A DNA stretch of 64,000 nt from Phascolarctos cinereus (GCF_002099425.1 NW_018344193.1:722501-786500); one strand, 5' to 3'; positions 1 to 10,749 are shown, counted from the first letter of the stretch. Program-made: numbers and translations. Notes: generated from the sequence alone by a model not told the origin.

Positions 1-1260
1 GTCTGCCTATTAGCTATGCATAAGTTTACTATTTATCTATTTGCACATATGCTACTATTTATGCATGATTTGTTATGTAGGTCAATTTGTCATATTTTTG
101 TTTTATTTAGTACATATGTTGATGTGACATATACATGCAATAATTCTTCATGTAATTGAGACCTGTAGCCTCTAGAGAATATCCACAATACAGAACTGGA
201 TAAATATGTCCAAACTTAACTTAGCTGATTTGTTGGAGATAGCAAATATGTAACTGGGGGGAGGGTGGGGAGGGAGGAGTGGAAGGGAAGTGGTCTTTGA
301 AAGCCAGGACCTAATCAGAGAAAAAAGGTATTTAATTAAAAAAAAACATGTTTGTGTCCAGTAATCCCTTTATGCGGTAAAATCAAATATCTTAAGTAAA
401 TTAGAAAGGAAGCAGTGGTCCCTGGATGAAAATAATCTGCCACATTTTCACAGTAACTTTAAAAGGCAGCAGAACACTTTAAAAAAAAAAGTCGGTCCAT
501 TTGATTGAGGCCATGCAGAAAACAGATTCAAGGAGAAATGCACATTTGGAGGAATGCATATCTCTACATAGGTAGAGAAGGAGAGACCCCAAGAAAGTCA
601 TGTGAAGCTATAAGAACAGAAATAGGGTGAGGTCAGCTACCAGCTACCAAGAGTTCAGCCAGGACTTGGGAGAAAAGTTGACTGAACACAAGGAATGTTA
701 GGATAGATATTATAATCCTTAAAAGCCACCCCTGGACTATAGATCCCAACTTTATAATTACGTATCTGTTTTCTCCATTTGCTTTACCTCCTGGGAATAT
801 GAAACCCTTCTTTAAAAAAAAAATTTACTTCGTCTTTAAAAACAGTGTTAACTACACAGACATTTGTTAGCCTGAATATGCTTATTGGAACTGAAGTCCA
901 CAGGGAGAAACTGAGGGAGAAATATCTCTGGAGAAGAAAGAGAGCTAAATTTAACACTGAGGCATTTTGTAGAGCACTATCTCTAACTAGGGGCTCAGAG
1001 CTCTCTTATAACTTCCTAGAATTGTAAAAAGAAAAAAAAATCATATGAGCCTTGAGAGGAAAGGCTAAAGTTAGGAAGTCACAAGGGAATTGACTATAAA
1101 AATGTTGACATATTTCTATGGTCTATGGCAAGAGAGCCTAAAATTTTAGTCAGACCAACTTACTAGGAACTCTCTCAACACTCTGATAAGCAACAAGAAC
1201 AGTGCTTTCAGGCTATGCCAGAATAATTAAAATAATCATAATTCTAATTTTCATTTGAAG
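1..1260. other. Unique AT-rich sequence, no gene seen
   Basis: No repeat family, splice-like exon or credible reading frame was recognised here. There is a purine-rich patch near 255-300 and several short A runs. The 60-codon open frame near 845-1027 has no family resemblance and is probably chance. Confidence 0.5.
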
Positions 1261-1282
1261 ACAGTGAACCTTCTCTTATCTA

Positions 1283-1350
1283 AATTTTGTATCTTTCCCA
1301 GCAGCTAGCATAATGTCCCATATACCATAGGCACTTAATAAATACTCCTT
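1283..1350 (+). mobile_element. L2 LINE 3' terminus fragment
   Basis: The text CAGCAGCTAGCATAATG followed by GGCACTTAATAAATACTC matches the well-known L2 3' end (…CCTAGCACAGTGCCTGGCACATAGTAGGCACTTAATAAATG…). It is short and diverged, and belongs to the ancient mammalian L2 layer. Confidence 0.6.
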
Positions 1351-1354
1351 ACAT

Positions 1355-2275
1355 TATTGTATATAGATGGGCCAAAGTAAGTTAGATTCATTGGCTTTCT
1401 CAGCCCTTTATTTTATTTTATTTTATATTCATAGCTTTAATTTGTTTTTTTGTTAAGTTGGTTGTTCTTCAAGAATATAAGATCCTAAATTGCATAGAAG
1501 GAACTTGGATTTTTGCTATGATCTGGAAATTCTGCAAAGTACCTGGATTGCTCTTTGGCAAGCATGAAAACTGAACAGATGGGTGATCCTGCAGATATAG
1601 TAAACCTGTGCCATCGGGGATATGCTGCATATGTCATCATGACATGATACTGACAACCTTGATAATGATTACTCTTCAACATGGAAAGATGGACTCTCTT
1701 ATTCTAAAGGGAGAAGAGGAATAAATCTCAGAGTCTTGGAGTGGGAAGAAATCATAGAAGCCAAGTAGTCCAAGTCACATGTGACCAAGAATTTCACTTA
1801 TAACAATCCCAGTTTTCATCCAACTTTCATTTGAAGATATCTAGTGAGGAGATCCAATTTCCTGCCAGGGCAATCTGTTCTCCCTTTTTCAATAACTCCA
1901 ATTGTTAGGAATGAAAAGATATAAACTGTGTGAATCCTCTTCTCTATTAAAGTAGTGCTGAACTTGATTCTGTAGTCCATACTGGACTTTGAAGTAGCAA
2001 GCTCTGGTCTGACTTGTTACAAGGCTATGTTTGTGTGGTAGGAGTTAATAAATTGGCAGTGACATCTGAGATGGCAAATTTAATTCTGAAATAGTTACTC
2101 ATTTCATCTTAATAGAATAATGAAATCAAACTATGCACATAGAAAGACCGCAAAGAAGGAAAGTAGCCATCCCTACTTCTGCTTTTCATTTACTTGCAAT
2201 ATCTTTTCTTTTAAATTCTGTGTTTGCTTATGGGAGGTAATGAATCTAGCATGTTAGCTCAAATTTTGATCTAAG
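1355..2275. other. Unclassified sequence
   Basis: I recognise no repeat family or exon in this stretch. Open frames are short and lack family resemblance. Confidence 0.45.
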
Positions 2276-2279
2276 ACTT

Positions 2280-2826
2280 CTCCAGAATCAAAGAACAACC
2301 TTTGTTCAATTCCTGCCTGAACAATAGTCCAAGTGACACCCAGTCTCTGAATAAAGACCTCCAGTGAAGAATGACCCACTCTACTTTTAGATGCATCTGA
2401 TTATGAAGAATTTGGTGTGCCCCCCAAATCTGCCGATCAATAGTTTACCCTCATTGGGTTTAGTTCAGCCTCTGGGAGAAAAAAGGCTAAATTTAATCCC
2501 TCTGCTACATAAAAGTTCTTTAAATACATGAAGACAGCCATTATGTGCACTGATTCCTCCCTCACCTTCCACCCAGCCTTCTCTTTTCCAGGCTAAACCT
2601 TCCCAGTTCAACAACAGATCCTCAAATAGTTTACTATTGGACTCTGCTCATCCTCTGAATGGATTCTCTTCCATGTTCTTTCTAAAGTGTGGGACCCAGA
2701 ACCGAAAAGTATACTCTCAATGTGCTTTGAACAAGACAAAGTAGAAATAAAACCTCTCATACTGAACACTGTCAACTTCAATGCTGTATAGAACATTAGT
2801 CTTTTTTTCTGTTTTTCAATTTGCAC
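2280..2826 (-). mobile_element. CR1/L3-class LINE fragment, minus strand
   Basis: Near 2585-2615 the strand as given reads TTTTCCAGGCTAAACCTTCC…CAGTTCAAC, the counterpart of the CR1 segment TTCTCCAGGCTGAACAACCCCAGCTC. Near 2685-2760 it reads GTGGGACCCAGAACCGAAAAGTATACTC…, the counterpart of CR1 GTGCCCAGAACTGAACACAGTACTCCAGGTGTG. The order of the two blocks agrees with a minus-strand CR1/L3 element. The 72-codon minus-strand frame here (2608-2826) is part of this relic, not a gene. It is strongly decayed. L3 versus another CR1 subfamily cannot be decided by eye. Confidence 0.65.
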
Positions 2827-2879
2827 TTAGCTTCTAGTCCACTCAACACCCCTCCCACCCAGATCTTTGCCTTTCTATA

Positions 2880-3255
2880 GTCACAGAATCGTAGAATTTT
2901 AGAAGAGAATTCAGCAGCCATCTCCTCCAACCCCTAATTGGAAAGACTCTGCACTCTACCACATTCAACAAGTGGTCATCCAGTCTCTGCTCTAATTAAG
3001 GACACAACTCCCAAGGCAGCCCATTCCGCTTTTGAACAGCTCTAATTATTAGGAGCTTGCTTTTCTTTTCCCCTGATTCCCAGCCTAAATTCAACTCTTT
3101 GCCATTTTCAGCTCCTGGTTCTACCCTCTGGGACTAGGAATATTACAAGTGACCAGTGTTATCTCTTCCATTCTCCAAAATCTTTCAAAGCAGTTCTATC
3201 TGCCTCTTCTTTCACTATCTGATTATATTGCCTGTCCTGCCCAGATGACTTGAAA
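2880..3255 (-). mobile_element. Second CR1/L3-class LINE fragment, minus strand
   Basis: It begins with TCACAGAATCGTAGAATTTTAGAAGAGAATTCAGCAGCC and continues into CTCCTCCAACCCC. This is the reversed CR1/L3 3' end (TCATAGAATCATAGAAT…GGTTGGAAGGGACCT…CCAACCCCC). Next comes CTCCCAAGGCAGCCCATTCC, matching the CR1 'GGCAACCTGTTCC' segment. Because the 3' terminus restarts here, this is a separate insertion from the fragment just upstream. Confidence 0.65.
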
Positions 3256-3519
3256 TCACTGATGGCAACTGGGTACTTCTCACCACCTCCTCCTTTATCA
3301 TAAGTTTCAACTCACTATTTTTGTTATTTTTGCTTTAAGCTTCCTGGGCTCCCCATGATCCCCTCAAAAACCCCTTCTGAAGTCAGAGTAAACTGAAGGG
3401 GGGGCGGGGTTTGGGGAGCCTGGAATAGCAAAGTGTAGTCGTTTTTAATCCAAAGAGTAAGTCAATGACATGTAGCACATGGGGAAGAAACTGGTCATTT
3501 AAGCTTAAACTTAAAGTTG

Positions 3520-3715
3520 TTCTTTACAGAGAATTTTAAGGTTTTCAAAATACTTTATCTCATTCGATCCCAATCACAGGTATTACTATCATCATCTCCA
3601 TTTGAGAGATGAGGAACTTAAGGCTCATAAAGGTTAAGTAAACTTATCCATGGCTGTAAAATTAGTATCAGAGGTGACACTGATCTCTCCTGTCTATAAG
3701 TCTAATATTCCTTTA
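3520..3715 (-). mobile_element. MIR/CORE-SINE relic, minus strand
   Basis: It shows the reversed MIR core: …TATCTCATTCGATCC…ATTACTATCATCATCTCCATTTGAGAGATGAGGAACTTAAGG…AGGTTAAGTAAACTT. The element is well diverged and no target duplication was found. Confidence 0.7.
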
Positions 3716-3761
3716 ACTACCCTACTTGGCCTTCTTTGAATAGAAGACATGGGAAGAAATG

Positions 3762-3922
3762 TACATTTATAATAATTATAGTTTACATGTATACAGCACT
3801 TAGGTAGACAATCTAAGTATAAGAGTTCCCATTTTACAAAGAAAAAGAGAGGTAAAGTCACTTTCCCATAGTAGCTAATAACTGTTGAAGCAAGATCTCT
3901 TGACTCTTGACTTGGGGTCATA
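3762..3922 (-). mobile_element. Degraded MIR/CORE-SINE, minus strand
   Basis: The reversed core is still visible as CCCATTTTACAAAGAAAAAGAGAGGTAAAGTCACTTTCCC, followed by a decayed tRNA-derived head. It is older looking than neighbouring SINEs. Confidence 0.5.
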
Positions 3923-4202
3923 TGCTTACTTCAGCACACCGACTTATCTCAATATCTTAAAAGGAACACAACAGCCAGTGATTTATTTCTCTATTGATTT
4001 TGTTCATAAACTTGCTGTTCTTTTTTCCCCCTTTTTTTATGGTATCTAATTAAAGTAGAAGTTCCAGGGAGATGAATAAAAACATCTTAAGCTGTATATT
4101 TCCAGGATTCAACTGGATATTATTAAACACAGAAGCCATATCCCCCATAGCTTATCACAAAGCATTTACTGATACAAGCCTGCCAGAGTCAAATGAATAC
4201 AT

Positions 4203-4222
4203 CACACACACACACACACACA
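4203..4222. repeat. (CA)n microsatellite
   Basis: Uninterrupted CA dinucleotide run of about ten units. Confidence 0.95.
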
Positions 4223-4354
4223 ATACTATATGTTCTACTAAGTGATATATGTTCTATTTATAATTATTGGACCAAGCAGAGAAGGCGATATTAAATAATT
4301 CGCATGAAAGCTAGTATGTCAGCCAAGTATCATGTGGTTTATATGTTACCCTGA

Positions 4355-4545
4355 AACCTAGAAAAGGCAGTGTGGAAAGAGAAATGAACTCTGTGGGTTC
4401 AAGTCCCTATTTTGCCCAGGTGACCTTGGGAATATTATTTAAACTCCTTAGATCTCAGTTCCCTCATCTATAAAATAAGGAGGTTGAACAAAATGGATTC
4501 TGTGAAGTCCCCTCAGGCTCAAGATTTTACGATCCTATGAGAAGG
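4355..4545 (+). mobile_element. MAR1-like SINE, plus strand
   Basis: A tRNA-derived head (GTGTGGAAAGAGAAATGAACTC…GGGTTCAAGTCCC) is followed by the core (CTCAGTTCCCTCATCTATAAAAT) and the tail AAGGAGGTTGAACAAAATGG…CGATCCTATGAG. The tail resembles the 3' end of CR1/L3 LINEs, which suggests which LINE mobilised it. In marsupials this combination is called MAR1; I assign the name from memory. Confidence 0.75.
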
Positions 4546-4749
4546 CACTGAATATCTTTGAACCTGTAAAGTGAGGGAGTTATACTCAAAGGATTTCTAA
4601 ATTCCCAGCCCTAAATATATGATCTCATAAATTGAAACTATTTACCTTCTATTCATTTAAGACACAGGACAGTGAGAAGCTGTATGCAGCATTATCTACT
4701 CAGGATATATATTATCAGTAAGAATTACTTGATAGGGTAAAAACAATAA

Positions 4750-5170
4750 CAAATTTTGAGTCAGAGGAACTAGGTTAGAACCCTGGCTTTGCCCATTTCT
4801 GTTTATAAGATAACATCGAATTCATTTAACCTTGGGATCTGTTTCCTCAGTTGTAGGGGTGGGAAGGAAGGGACAAACATATATTTAGTACTTACTTGGT
4901 GTCAGGCATTATGCTATGCACTTTACAAATATCCCATTTGCTTCTCACAACAACCCTAGGAGGTAGTGCTATTATTATCCCCATTTTATAGTTGAGGAAA
5001 CTGAGGCAGAGGTTGAGAGATATGCCCAAGGTTTCACAGCTAGTGTCCAAGGTTGGATTGAACTCAGGTCTTCCTGCCTTTATCTGCTGTACCTCCTAGC
5101 TGCCACCTATAAAATGAGGGAATCCAACTGGAAGCTGTCTAAGGTTCTTCCAAGCTCTGGTGGTCTTGAG
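4750..5170 (+). mobile_element. MAR1-like SINE interrupted by another SINE
   Basis: The head and part of the core lie at about 4750-4858 (GAGTCAGAGGAACTAGG…GTTTCCTCAGTTGTAG). The sequence resumes at about 5108 with TATAAAATGAGGGAATCCAACTGGAAG…CTAAGGTTCTTCCAAGCTCTGG, the expected rest of the core and tail. The gap between them is filled by a minus-strand SINE, so that SINE is the younger insertion. Confidence 0.65.
4863..5107 (-). mobile_element. MIR/MON1-like SINE nested in a MAR1-like SINE
   Basis: Reversed SINE running from ATATTTAGTACTTACTTGGTG…GGCATTATGC, through CCCCATTTTATAGTTGAGG and GAAACTGAGGCAGAGG, to CACAGCTAGTG…CAGGTCTTCCTGCC…CCTAGCTGCCACC at the tRNA-like head. It sits inside the plus-strand SINE. 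Confidence 0.75.
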
Positions 5171-5174
5171 GACT

Positions 5175-6815
5175 TTCCCTGCCTTTGGTTCTAGCTGGAC
5201 TTGAAGGTCAATGTGGTTTCAGCATTAACAAGCTATCTTTAAGAAAGTGGCCAAAGAGGAAAGATTAGATGTAGAATGGAGGTTTGGGCCGCACTGACCC
5301 AGGCCCCACCCAGACATGTCTCCTAGTCAGCCTTCAGTAGACTTACAGGGCAAATCTCATTGCTTTTTCTGGCTCCTTTTCCTTCAAGGTAACATCCATT
5401 CCCAGATTTATCCCTTTGACAGGAGAGATTTTGAGAAGATATTAATGCTTTTCCACAATGAGAACTAGTGGGCCTTCTTTGAAAAGTCTCTTTCCAATCA
5501 AGCTTTCTCCCTCTCCATTCTGACCTGAGACAGAGTGTTCATTAAACCCAATAGAAATTTAGCACTTGATGGTGACCTTCAAAAAAGTCATCATTTTCTG
5601 AGTTTCATCTGTCCTCATTAACATCAAGAAAGTTGTGAAGTCTGGGGAAAAGCCAAAAAGAAAATAACCAGGCAGAGTCTAGAATTTTCAAAAAGCCTTG
5701 CTAAAGAATTATAATGAACATGGGCTCATAATATTACCAGTTAATATTATTAACAACATCTACAAACAATTGTTGGATACCTACAAAGTACACAGCATAG
5801 ATAGTACTATTCAAGGGTACTTACATGTCTAATTTTTGTGTCAAAGGTTGTGATAGAAACAGCTTGGGTACACTTTGGGGGATTTTCTCACTTTTCTTGG
5901 CTTGCATACTCCAACACAGGAAACCTGGGAAAATGTCTGGATAGTACCTAACCTAGAGCAGAGAGACACTGACTCCCCAATTTCAAACATTTAAAGTGGA
6001 AAAATAAAAAAAGAAACCTTTAAATGAGTAATGAATGTTCCCTAAGATTTTTGTAAGTAATCAGTTACTCTACTGTTCAAAGTTAAGCATCCTCTCTAGA
6101 TCAATAAAAGGAAACAGCAATCCTCAAGAAGTAAACATTCATTCCAAGGATTTCTGATTTATGATATTTATGGTTTCAAATACGGTAACATGGAATGAGA
6201 TCACCCAGAAGTCCTTTTTAGCCAGCTTCTTATCTGCCAGTCATAGGAGATTAGAGTAAAATGATATATTTCTTTCTGTCTTTATCATTGTTTCTCTTTT
6301 GCTGTTCCTTACTGTTCCTCTGGCACTGTTCTTTCCAATTTTACAAAATAATCCATTCCCTCCATGCAACTTCTCAGAAGCAAAGCAAAAAAAAAAAGTG
6401 TTAGGGCTCAACATTTCATTGCTATGTCCCTGGTGTGAGATGTGGGGCAAAAACCTTGACAGCTCTTCCTGACTTTCAAGTGTTAATAATTTCCCCATTC
6501 TACCACTTCTCTCTTCTTTTCTCCACCAATTATCAGCATCATGTACTGGCTGTCTTTTTTTTTTTTTCCAGCATGCATGCCCTTAGATCACTAGTATTTT
6601 CTAAAATAAGGATGAGGGAGAAGGAAAGGCAGGCTGATCCAGGTAGGGGGTTATTTTGTTTATAATCAAAGCCATAACTAGGTGAGGCAATGAGAGCTTT
6701 GTCCTAGGTGAAAAATTCCAAAGTCTGGAAAATCCTTACCATCCATTCACCAGAGTAATAATAAATATGGGGGCTTCTCTGGCAAAGGCTCCTTCTCCTT
6801 TCCCCAAGGCTCTTT
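5175..6815. other. Unique sequence, no gene seen
   Basis: No repeat family was recognised. Open frames of 76-85 codons on both strands near 6241-6665 overlap each other and resemble nothing, so I treat them as chance. The block around 5290-5660 is of higher complexity than its surroundings and could be conserved noncoding DNA. Confidence 0.45.
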
Positions 6816-6821
6816 TAGTCA

Positions 6822-6990
6822 TGGGATCATAGATTTAGAGCTGAAGAGGTTTTTGGAACTCCAATTCCTTCATTTTTATAGGTGTGAAAACTGAGGCTTA
6901 GACTTGCCCTGGGCCGTGCACCTAGGGTCTAATTCAGGATTTGAACTTGTCTTCCTGACTCTGAATCCAGCACTCTACCTACAGAGACAA
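6822..6990 (-). mobile_element. MAR1-like SINE, minus strand
   Basis: It begins with the reversed tail GGGATCATAGATTTAGAGCTG and passes through GTGTGAAAACTGAGGCTTAG. It ends in the reversed head TTGAACTTGTCTTCCTGAC…CCAGCACTCTACC. Confidence 0.75.
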
Positions 6991-7404
6991 CTACATTCTC
7001 CCTGCCATTGAAAGGGTGGGAGAGGCCAAGAGAGGAAGACAAAGTGGTTTTTTTTCTCCTCACTCTCCCTCTTCAAATTCCTGGTATTCCTCTTCTCTAT
7101 GTAACACAGCCACCCATTGCCTGAATTTCTCAGGCTAGGCATCAGTGAATCACTAGAGTTCTCCAATCTTTGTATGTCATCTCCTTGATATCAGATGAGG
7201 GCAAAATTTCTAAGGTTTTCTTCCCTCTTCATTGCTACCACTCTTATTTTATAGTTCTTTATTCCTTTTTTTACAAGTCTCTTCCATTACTAACCCCATC
7301 CACTGTTATGCAAACCTTCAGGTAAAAACATTCATTTAAGGAGAGGGAGAAAATTGTGAAGGTCCCAGACTCAGCTACAATCTCCATCACCATCCCCAGT
7401 CAAA

Positions 7405-7413
7405 ATGTGTGTG

Positions 7414-7486
<73 letters not shown>
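7405..7486. repeat. (TG)n microsatellite
   Basis: Long TG tract with small GGG and TATA interruptions. It produces the chance minus-strand frame full of His-Thr repeats at 7387-7593. Confidence 0.95.
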
Positions 7487-7489
<3 letters not shown>

Positions 7490-7905
7490 ACCTTGAAAAT
7501 TAGACCAAAAACTACATGGAATGTGATATTTACACATAATATAGGATATACAACATAAGTATATATAGATATATGTTCGTTTTTATCAGTCACTTACAAT
7601 CCTCCCTAGAAATAGCCTTCAATAGCAGCGGCACCAAGGTGCTTTATGGGTGACCCCTTCACTCTTTAACCTGTGGTATGGCATAGATGGTGACCATCCT
7701 AAGTATCTAGGCCATGGCTTGCTGTTGCTTCAGGATACATTGCTTCTATTTTCCTCAAGTGGAGACTTAAGGGAGTGCACTGGTCAGATGCCTAAGTTTT
7801 GGACCCATGAGGGCTATCAGGTCAATCAGCTGTTCCTAGGTATAGGAAGAGCTTTTATGTGGCAATTTTCTGATTGAGACACACAAAAGAACCCTAGCAT
7901 GAAGG
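7490..7905. other. Unclassified sequence
   Basis: AT-rich to about 7590, then a moderately complex stretch with a 75-codon plus-strand open frame (7650-7877) that resembles no family I know. It may be a chance frame or part of an unrecognised repeat. Confidence 0.4.
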
Positions 7906-7910
7906 TGACT

Positions 7911-8160
7911 GGGGCAGCCAGGTGGAGCAGTGGATACAATGCCAGGCCTCAAGTCTCATTTTCCTGAGTTCAAATCTGGCCTCAGATACTTACTAGCTGT
8001 GTGACCCTGAATAAGTCTCTTCACCCTTGTTTGCCTCAGTTTCCTTATCTGTAAAATGAGCTGGAGAATGAAATGGCAAACCACTCCAATATCTTTGAGA
8101 AGAAAACCCTAAATGGGGTCATGAAGAATAAGACACACCTGAAACAACTGAACACCAATT
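7911..8160 (+). mobile_element. tRNA-headed SINE with RTE-like tail, plus strand
   Basis: The order is: head GGGGCAGCCAGGTGGAGCAG; TGAGTTCAAATCTGGCCTCAG; TACTAGCTGTGTGACCCTG; core GTTTCCTTATCTGTAAAATG; AATGGCAAACCACTCCAATA; tail AATGGGGTCATGAAGAATAA…CACACCTGAAACAACTGAACA. The tail reads like the 3' end of RTE/BovB-class LINEs. It is nearly full length at about 250 bp. Confidence 0.85.
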
Positions 8161-8965
8161 AGGAAAATCATTCCAGTAGCTAAGTGGAGGCTATAGAGTG
8201 ACTAGAGGCAAGGAGACAAATTAGAAGGTTAGTCTAGGTGAGAGCTGATGATATACTGAACTATATAGCGGCTATGCGAGTGGAAAGATGCTGCAAATTA
8301 ATTTCACATTTTTTTTTCTGAAGCAATTGGGGTTAAACGACTTGCCCAGAGTCACACAGCTAGTGAGTGTTACATACCTGAGGCTGGATTTGAGCTCAGG
8401 TTCTCCTGACTTCAGGGCCAGTGTTCTATCCACTGTGCTACCTACCTGCCCCAAATTTTGCATTAATTTTGAAAGAAATTACAAAATTTAGCAGCTTGGA
8501 TGTGTAGTGAGTGAGAGTATTTAGGTTTCAAACCTGGATGACTGGAAGCAGGATGTTACCCATCACAAGTAATAGAGAAGTTCAGAAGAGGTAAAGATTG
8601 GAAGGGGTGATGTAATGAGTTTTCCTTTGGACATGTAGTTAGAAATGTCCAAGAGCTACTTCATGATGCTGAATTGTAGCTCAGGAAAGATACTAGGACT
8701 GGATACCAGAAATCATAGTCATGAAACCCCAAACAGGAGGAAGTAGCCAGGAAGAAAAGCTAGTCATCAGTATCAAAGACTGCAGAGAGATCAAGAAGGA
8801 AGAGGAGAAAGAAAAGGCCATTAGATTTGGCAATTAAGAGACCATTGGTAACTTTGGAGAGAGCAGTTTCTCGTAGTTACATGATAAAGTCAGAAGCCAG
8901 ATTGCAGAATGTTTAAAAGAGAGCTAGAGGAAACGAAATAGAGGAACTAATTGTAGACTGTTCTT
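8161..8965 (-). mobile_element. L2 LINE with reverse transcriptase fragment, minus strand
   Basis: Read on the minus strand, 8763-8792 gives the reverse transcriptase motif DLSAVFDTDD and 8818-8871 gives ETALSKVTNGLLIAKSNG. L2/CR1 reverse transcriptases read ETALLKVTNDLLLA…LLDLSAAFDTVDH in this order, so this is motif A (first catalytic Asp) with the preceding helix. Further on, AACTACATGTCCAAAGG…AACTCATTACATC matches the later L2 segment. The left part, 8161-8285, fits the L2 region downstream of the RT. A short SINE at about 8309-8453 splits the element. No intact frame remains. Confidence 0.75.
8309..8453 (-). mobile_element. Short tRNA-type SINE (WSINE-like), inserted in L2
   Basis: Reversed element: poly-T, then GCAATTGGGGTTAAACGACTTGCCCAGAGTCACACAGCTAG…TTTGAGCTCAGG…CCTGACTTCAGGGCC…CACTGTGCTACCTACCTGCCCC. 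It ends at …CCAATTGC plus poly-A with no MIR or RTE tail. Australian marsupials carry such short SINEs. It interrupts L2 sequence, so it is younger. Confidence 0.8.
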
Positions 8966-8969
8966 ACAA

Positions 8970-9660
8970 TGTTCACTGGAGGCCTGGATGATGGGGGTCC
9001 TGGGTCACTCACTGACTGTTGTCCACAGTATGAAAGCTGAAATTGCAGGAATAACTCTCCAGCCTGGGCACACCAAGGCAGCTATTTCTGCCTCTTTCCT
9101 GGCATTCATGATCTTCCTTAGAGATTCCAAATGTGTTTCAGAGTCTCTAATACAGCCTACTAGGTATAATGTCCAGGAGAGAAGAGAATGCAAACATTCC
9201 CCTGTGGGAGTTTTCTGAGACAGTGGAGAGAAATACCCTTTATTTGGGCAAAACTTTTTATTCCCCACTATGGCCATAGAGGTATAGTCCTCTTAACAGT
9301 TATAAAGATATATTTCCTCAAGTTTTGCTCACAAAACGATCTAGCTACAAATGATCATCTGAGAGTGTTGTCAAAGTTGAACACTCCATTCCCTCAATCT
9401 TTAATCACTTGACTGGATGGTCCTAAACACTTTGAACTAATGGGTCCAAGGAGAGTCAATAGCTTACTAAGCCCCTGCCAGATTTTTCATTTTTTTCCTG
9501 ACACCATTCACAGGTCTATACAGTTTTGTGCTGTGGTAGTCTATGACCCAACTTATATATGTTAAGAGGGAGGAAATAGGTCAAAAGACGCAAATGAGAT
9601 TTCAAGGGCTATGTTCTTAGGTTATAGTGTGGATAGGATTTCAAGGGAGAAGTACCCAAT
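8970..9660. other. Unclassified sequence
   Basis: Two overlapping frames, 76 codons on plus (8988-9218) and 90 codons on minus (9005-9277), lie antisense to each other and match nothing I know. No repeat was recognised. Confidence 0.4.
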
Positions 9661-9667
9661 TTGTAGA

Positions 9668-9741
9668 GTATATAGAATTACAAGCCACTCAGGCTTGGGG
9701 AGTGCAAGCATCAAGCCTGAGTGGCTTGTTATCCTATATAC
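9668..9741. repeat. Near-perfect hairpin (30-bp arms, 14-nt loop)
   Basis: The left arm, 9668-9697, contains ACAAGCCACTCAGGCTTG. The right arm, 9712-9741, contains its exact complement CAAGCCTGAGTGGCTTGT. The 18-bp perfect core extends outward through GTATATAG/CTATATAC with only two mismatched positions in the outer 12. The loop is 9698-9711. Such a structure could be a short palindromic MITE or a pre-miRNA-like foldback; sequence alone does not choose. Confidence 0.85.
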
Positions 9742-9814
9742 AATAGCCCTCTGCCTGGGCAGCTAGATCACAATGGTTTCTTTGCCTCCTGCATGAGGGT
9801 GAGGGGTGGGGTTG

Positions 9815-10070
9815 GGGAGAGAAGCATTTATAGAGGGCCTACTATGTGTCAGGTATATTGCTAAGTACTTTTTTATAAACATGATCTCATTTGATCAACA
9901 ACAACCCTGTGAGGTAGATGCTATTATGATCCACATTTTACAGATGAAGAAAGTGAGGCAAACAGAGGTCAAATGACTTATCCAGGTTCACACAGTTAAT
10001 AAGCATCTGAGGTCATGTGTGAATTCAGGTCTTACTGACTCTATCCATTGCACCAATAGCTGCCTCTGTG
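9815..10070 (-). mobile_element. MIR/MON1-like SINE, minus strand
   Basis: Reversed tail GCATTTATAGAGGGCCTACT…GTCAGGTATATTGC, core TTATGATCCACATTTTACAG…AAAGTGAGGCAAACAGAGG, and head GAATTCAGGTCTTACTGACT…CCATTGCACCAATAGCTGCC. Nearly full length. Confidence 0.75.
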
Positions 10071-10084
10071 CATAATAGCTGACT

Positions 10085-10475
10085 TTGCACTAATGTTGCA
10101 TATCTGGTAACCTCTGCATGTATACAAACACCCAATGCAGGGGGAACAGTACAGTTTTGCATCTTGAGCATTGCTCACTCTGCATTGGCTATACTTGCCA
10201 TGATCTGAGCATGGCCCACCTCCACAAAGAAAAAGGGAAAGTCTTGGGGCTCAACTGAACCAGAACTGTCAACATGTAACCTAGCTCTGTTTTCACCAAG
10301 TGAGTTCTTAAAAACTACGTAACCCTATTCATTTATAACCCTCTGGCTTGTGACAGGTCAGTCCTTCATCTCTGACAATTCCTAGGCTAGGGTAGCTTCT
10401 CAAAACATCCAGCATGCTGGAATCTCAACACACAGGTACCCATTCTGCTCAGCCTAATAACAAAAGATTAGATTA
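10085..10475. other. Unclassified sequence
   Basis: I recognise no repeat or exon here. Confidence 0.4.
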
Positions 10476-10483
10476 CCTATTAG

Positions 10484-10740
10484 TGGGCTGCCTTGGTAGA
10501 GGTTCAGTGGTTAATCAGTAGGTATTGAGTTCAAGTGTGGCCTGAGAAACTTACTATCTGTGTTACCTTGGGCAATTCACTTAACTTCTTTCTGCCTCAG
10601 TTTCCTCAAGTGTAAAATGAGCATAATAATAGCTCTTATCTCCCAGGGTTGCTGTGAGGACCAAATGAGGTAACATTTGTAAATGCTAAGCACTGTTCCT
10701 GGCCCATGGTAGGTGCTATATAAATCCTATTATTATCATT
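10484..10740 (+). mobile_element. MIR/MON1-like SINE, plus strand
   Basis: It reads TTGAGTTCAAGTGTGGCCTG…CTCAGTTTCCTCAAGTGTAA…GCATAATAATAGCTCTTATC…CAGGGTTGCTGTGAGGACC…GTAAATGCTAAGCACTG…GGTAGGTGCTATATAAATCC. This is head, core and MIR3-type tail in order. Confidence 0.8.
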
Positions 10741-10749
10741 GTTTAATAT

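Noticed and set aside
7387-7593. Minus frame rich in His-Thr repeats
   Set aside because: It is a translation of the TG microsatellite.
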